NCBI GenBank assembly: GCA_018524725.1
Contig: JAEUWP010000401.1
Coordinates: 1 to 64,000 of the forward strand
Length of the DNA stretch: 64,000 nt
Reading direction: 5' to 3'
Source of the DNA: Podaxis mareebaensis
Taxonomy: Eukaryota > Basidiomycota > Agaricomycetes > Agaricales > Agaricaceae
The notes beneath the pieces were generated by a model. The model did no database searches. It saw only the letters and a program-made list of their open reading frames with translations, and had not been told where the DNA came from. This document shows positions 59,827 to 64,000 of this stretch, piece by piece; positions within the stretch are counted from its first letter, which is position 1, and every line of letters begins with the position of its first letter. Position numbers and translations under genes: made by a program.

Positions 59827-60331
59827 CGGTGAGAGCGGTGAGTGGTGCAACGGTGTTAATAAGGGGGAAAAAAGAAGGGTGTAGTGCTGTTCTGGCCACT
59901 AACCAGTTGGGCCAGGAGATTTTTTACGTGGAATGAGACAAGTGTGGCCATTTGTTGATTAACCCAGTATAGCGATCCAGTTACCCGAAATCCCGGCGGA
60001 CGCCAGGACAACCGTGTGGCCCTGTCCCTTCCCCCTCAGCTGCTGTTTAGACCCCTCGCGTCATCCCATTCCTCACCACATACTGCAAACTCCACCAGGC
60101 TAATTTCCGTGCGTTTATCTCGATTTTTTCAGGATTTTTCAGGATGTACACTATTAATATGTTTCTTTCCATGGTAGTCGGACTCTCTCACAGTTCACTG
60201 AACAAAGACTAGCAAAGTGACATCGGAGATGATGTACCCCATACTAAACAGTACACTGATGGCCACGCTCCATTTGATTGAGGCAAAGCAAATGTCATGA
60301 GTTACGTGAACGCAATGTTGCCGCCTCCAAC
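59827..60331. other. Intergenic between CCDC6-like and F-box-like genes
   Basis: Promoter side of the CCDC6-like gene and 3' flank of the F-box-like gene, both minus strand. No gene seen. Confidence 0.5.
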
Positions 60332-61814
60332 TCAAACGCCGCTATGAAAACAACACCGACAAGACCCTTCACCATCAAACCGTACCAACAACTTTGCTTT
60401 TTCATCAAACATGCGGAAAGCCCCTTGGCGCAGGGCCTCCTCGACCCGCTCGCATCGAAACTTTGAGCCTCCCCGAACGACTACAACCAGCTCCTTGTCT
60501 TGGGCAAACTGACCACCGCCAGACCATCCATAATCGAGTCCTTGTCTAAGCCAACCTTTCTCAAGTATTTCAGGGGTTCTTCCCCAATCGAACTCCTGAA
60601 ACAACGCGACGTCCGGGATCCCAAAGTACGCAAACATATTCCGAACCTGTGGGTCAATCTCAACTGTCAACGTCACATTCTGCAAGTGTGGTCCACCCGA
60701 GCAATTCACTATCTTCTCCAAAAGCATATCAAGGTTTCCCCGTTGGTCCCTTTGATTCAATGAACCGACTCGGAAACCCTCGATATGGACTGACCGAAGA
60801 TTATCGCAAGGGCTTAGGTCCAGGGACTCCAGTACCTCCGCTCCTGCCTAACAATCAGCAACCGGCTCCGGGTAAGTTTTGATATAGTTTTGACCACTCA
60901 CCACTATGTCCCGGAAACGCGATATGGAGGTGCTCAACATTTGACCCAACAACCTCAACAAACCTCTTCAAAAATTGCACATCACACGCACCCCCACCAT
61001 CCCAAAATCCACTCCGATTACACCCAATCCTCAGATTCGTCACACGCGGCACAGGAGTCTGCCCCATCAACCACCGTACAACCTCAAACTGGTCCCAAGT
61101 CCCAATATCCAACAATGGAATCCTCATCCTCCCCGCATTCTTCACCTTGCACCTAAACGACCCTCGTGACAAAGCCGGCTCTACCAATTCCAAAGATCCT
61201 GCCTTCGACGCCGATCGAAACACCGATAACTCCTCAAGTTCCGGAAGCCCACACACCCACTCCACCACGAACTCCGAAATCGCCCTATTCTCAATCTCCA
61301 CCTCTCGTACACCTTCCAATCCCTCAAGGAACCTCCAAAACGCACAACCACCATTCCCCCCGGAACTCGGAGGTACGCCTTCCAATCGAACACACGTCAC
61401 ACCCTGCAAAATCCTCATCACCTCTCGCGAAACCACCGGCATCGGCAAACACGCCGAAACCGAAAACCCTCCATCAGCGCGTTCCACAGACGCATACGAC
61501 AAGAATGGTGACGAATAGGGCGAAGTGCTTGATTGTACAAAAGAACCAGAACGACTATGACTCCTCTTCGTCGTCTTCTTCCCGAGGCGCAAACACCGTA
61601 AGACAGGTGCAGCGGTCGATAATGGATTATCAATCGCCTTCAAAAACCCACCCAACTCTCCATACTCCACGCTGACCGTTGAGAACATTCGATAACGACA
61701 GGACGGAAGGAATATCCGTCCTGCCAGACTGCATGCGGATAATGCCCACTGGTCGTCCCCAAGCTCCCTGACGATGGCGTCGATCGCTTCACGAGGAAGG
61801 TCGTACAATGTCAT
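60332..61814 (-). CDS. F-box-like protein
   Basis: The likely first F-box residue block is MTLYDLPREAIDAIVRELGDDQWALSACSLAGRIFLPSCR from ATG 61814, a degenerate F-box (LPxEAIDxIV). An upstream exon ending near 61886 is possible, since a GTGAGT donor and an ACAG acceptor flank this start. Leu-rich segments follow (FLEGLEGVREVEIENRAISEFVVEW, VTNLRIGCNRSGFWDGGG). An intron near 60795-60880 leads to the second exon (LNQRDQRGNLDMLLEKIV to CCFHSGV), stop TGA 60332-60334. Presumed SCF adaptor; the substrate is unknown. The C-terminal exon has VEIDPQVRNMFAYFGIPDV, common in this Agaricomycete family. Confidence 0.75.
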
Positions 61815-62351
61815 TTGATCTGTATCGCAAAAGATGGATGTCAATTTTTGGTCATCTGTTCGTCGGAGGGTGGCTGACTACTCACCTGGAGTGCAAAAAC
61901 TGTTGATATCGATCAGAGCAAGGAGGCATTCCGAGTCGGGGAAGGTTTGAGAATTTATATGAAGTCTCCGTTGTCAGGGACGATGGCGAATCCGTCACGT
62001 TTAATGTTTACTCATTCGAATTCGGCTGTGGGCCTTCCTATGCTATCATAAATGAATCAGCTGGCATTGTTAGGAAAAACTAGAAGCAGTTCATCATGGC
62101 GGAGCATCACGAACAAAGTTATCACCATCTGTTCCCCGCAGTCTGAAACTGATATTCAAATCATGGCTTTCGTTCAAACCTCCCATCATCAGCTATCAGT
62201 TGGCCCAGATCTAGTATGCACGAGGGTACCTTAATTTGGTCCTCAGAAAACGGCAAGCGTCCCGATCACTTCAGAAAAGGTATCATGAATGAGAAGCTAT
62301 ATATATCAACTAGTCCACAGCCACAAATCAAACGGAACAGTACCGAAACTA
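61815..62351. other. Intergenic
   Basis: F-box-like gene upstream region and ChAPs 3' flank. A possible short 5' exon of the F-box-like gene lies near 61887-61932. Nothing else seen. Confidence 0.45.
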
Positions 62352-64000
62352 TCAGAAATCAGATCCCTCAATCTTAAAGACCTTGCCATATTCTAGGTAG
62401 CTCTCCATGATCTTCAAAATAGGTTCGGGAAGACCCATGCTCAACAGAGTGTACTTGATCTTCGCATGTCCGTGCAACCGCCCCAGCTTAAAGAAGCTGC
62501 GGGCTATATGCGTGGGGTACTGTGAACAGCTTTCAGAACTCCATCAAGACGGAAAAAGAATAACACGTACTGTCATTTCGGTGTATTCAGCATATTGATA
62601 GGCGGCCACGCGGATGGCGGTTTGTATCGTTCTCTGGATGTCACCTTCCTCAGCGTACATTTGCATGAGCTTCAACCACGGTTTAGCTGAGTAGCGGGGT
62701 GTATCCAGACAACGCTGATAAGCTTCCTTAGCCTCTTCTCGGTGATGTAAGCGCATCCCCAGGTCCCCAAGTATCTCCCATTCGAGCCCAGTTTTACGGT
62801 ATGCCACATGTTGGGTTTTGAAATGAGCAACCTCTGCGCGGAAGATGGTCCAGACCCGAAGGTCCTGAAATATAGATCAGGCGGATAGCCCCACAGTTTA
62901 TGAAAGCAATTACCCACTTCATAAAGCACCATGAACAAGTTGTCCAGCCAACGCTCACACAGCCGTTTATTGCTGAAGGAGAATGGTTCCTGGTTCGGAG
63001 AAGGGGATGGGTCCGATGAATCCTTCTCTTCGCTGGCCGCAGCTTGTACAGGCTTCTCTAAGCCCTGGATTTCCTGAGTTCCATTCTCCTGGGATTCACC
63101 GTTGTCGGAAGAATGAGTGATGAGGGTCTCCTCTCTTGTTGCGCGATCGGATTCCGTTGAGACCCTGATAGTAGGTATTGGTATCGGCCCGTCGTTTCCA
63201 TCGGCAGCCGAAGGACCGTTGGGACTGGACGGCGACAGCATGCCTCGGGTCGATGCGTTATCATCTGCTGGAATACGAACAGTCCCATCCTCGTGAATGA
63301 CAATCCTACCAACGCCACCATCCACATTTGTATCCTCACCATGTCCATTAACAGCGGCAGCCTTCTGGATATCAGCCTGCGCTTTCTGCATGCGGTACTC
63401 CTCTTCCATGACGAAAACACTGCTCCGTGTCTTGAGGAGCTCATCCCAGCCAATCTGGGAGACGAGTCGAGTGAGGAGAGCATATGCCCTAGCCCAGGTG
63501 CCTCGGAGGCCAGGAGCTGGTAGACGTTGTAGTGCAGGATCCGCCTAAGGCATGGTTAACAGCTGGGTTGGGAAGGTGACGAGAGAGCTGACCTCATCGT
63601 CTTCTGTCTTCGTTTTCTCAGGCAGGATCTCTCCGATAGCGCGGTGGAAGGGAAGATGGATTTTAGCAGGGGATATAGGGCGATGCATGTCTCGGCCATT
63701 GAAGGTGAACATAGGACAGGAGTTCAGAGTAAGGAGGGCCTAGATGCGCAAGTAAGAAGTGATGGATGTAGGACCGTTGGGTTGCACATACTGATTCATA
63801 TTGACCAAGGTCAATATACAGCTCCGTCAACTTTTCCCAGGTCACAAACTCGCTAGGCGCACAGTTAACGGCTTGACGAGCCAGTTTTAGCGCCCATTCT
63901 AATTTGCCCTTGGAACGTAAGAAATCGCATTGGACGTGAAGTAGGGTATGAGATTGAGGAGTTTGTTTCATTGCAGATGACATTATTTGCACGGCCTTGA
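62352..64000 (-). CDS. ChAPs family protein (exomer cargo adaptor, Bch1/Chs6-like), 5' end outside window
   Basis: In yeast, ChAPs proteins with Chs5 form exomer, which sorts chitin synthase and other cargo from the trans-Golgi to the plasma membrane. The visible part, from the window edge, reads LLHVQCDFLRSKGKLEWALKLARQAVNCAPSEFVTWEKL, a TPR-type unit; then TFNGRDMHRPISPAKIHLPFHRAIGEILPEKTKTEDDE. Next come LRGTWARAYALLTRLVSQIGWDELLKTRSSVFVMEEEYRMQ, a variable Ser/Asp-rich insert (63050-63350), FSFSNKRLCERWLDNLFMVLYEDLRVWTIFRAEVAHFKTQ, EILGDLGMRLHHREEAKEAYQRCL and GRLHGHAKIKYTLLSMGLPEPI. It ends FKIEGSDF at TGA 62352-62354. Four introns are visible. The conserved blocks are intact. Confidence 0.9.

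Overview
The window reads as nuclear DNA of a basidiomycete fungus, most likely an Agaricomycete. The host genes have many short GT-AG introns (about 48-70 bases, with CTAAC-type branch points). The mobile elements are a Tad-like LINE, a chromodomain Ty3/gypsy element and TA-flanked terminal-inverted-repeat elements. Several families expanded in Agaricomycetes are present: a NACHT NTPase, F-box proteins and a divergent G-alpha. Genus cannot be told from the sequence alone.

Layout. 1-6830: a LINE whose 3' part lies on the plus strand and ends in a 35-base poly(A), with an ORF1 5' portion head-to-head on the minus strand. 6831-7863: AT-rich DNA without a single CpG, containing degenerate tandem repeats. 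8.2-11.7 kb: SF1 RNA helicase of MOV10/SDE3 type, copy 1. 12.1-13.7 kb: proteasome ATPase Rpt6. 14.7-17.0 kb: broken NACHT NTPase. 17.6-19.9 kb: aspartate kinase. 20.3-22.6 kb: G-alpha-like protein. 23.2-24.1 kb: small TA-flanked DNA transposon. 25.2-26.5 and 28.4-30.0 kb: two F-box proteins. 30.7-34.2 kb and 47.5-51.2 kb: helicase copies 2 and 3. Between these two copies lies a nested pair: a Ty3/gypsy element (35389-47052) inserted in a pogo/Fot1-like remnant (34867-47332). 52.6-55.7 kb: aminopeptidase P. 56.5-58.0 kb: Hsp20. 58.5-59.8 kb: CCDC6-like coiled-coil protein. 60.3-61.8 kb: F-box-like protein. 62.4 kb to the end: ChAPs/exomer protein, partial.

The Ty3/gypsy element is the most unusual object. 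From LTR to LTR it is packed with short perfect inverted repeats (stems up to 13 bp), far above chance and not seen by eye in neighbouring genes. It carries a large extra reading frame after the chromodomain. All six differences between its LTRs are CpG transitions, and every in-frame stop over about 3,600 codons is TGA, so it looks young but hit by a CpG-directed mutation process. The CpG-free block at 6.8-7.9 kb may be an older end product of the same process. Three MOV10/SDE3-type helicases lie among these elements; relatives in plants and animals act in RNA silencing and retroelement control, so the locus may combine parasites with a duplicated defence factor. That link is inference.
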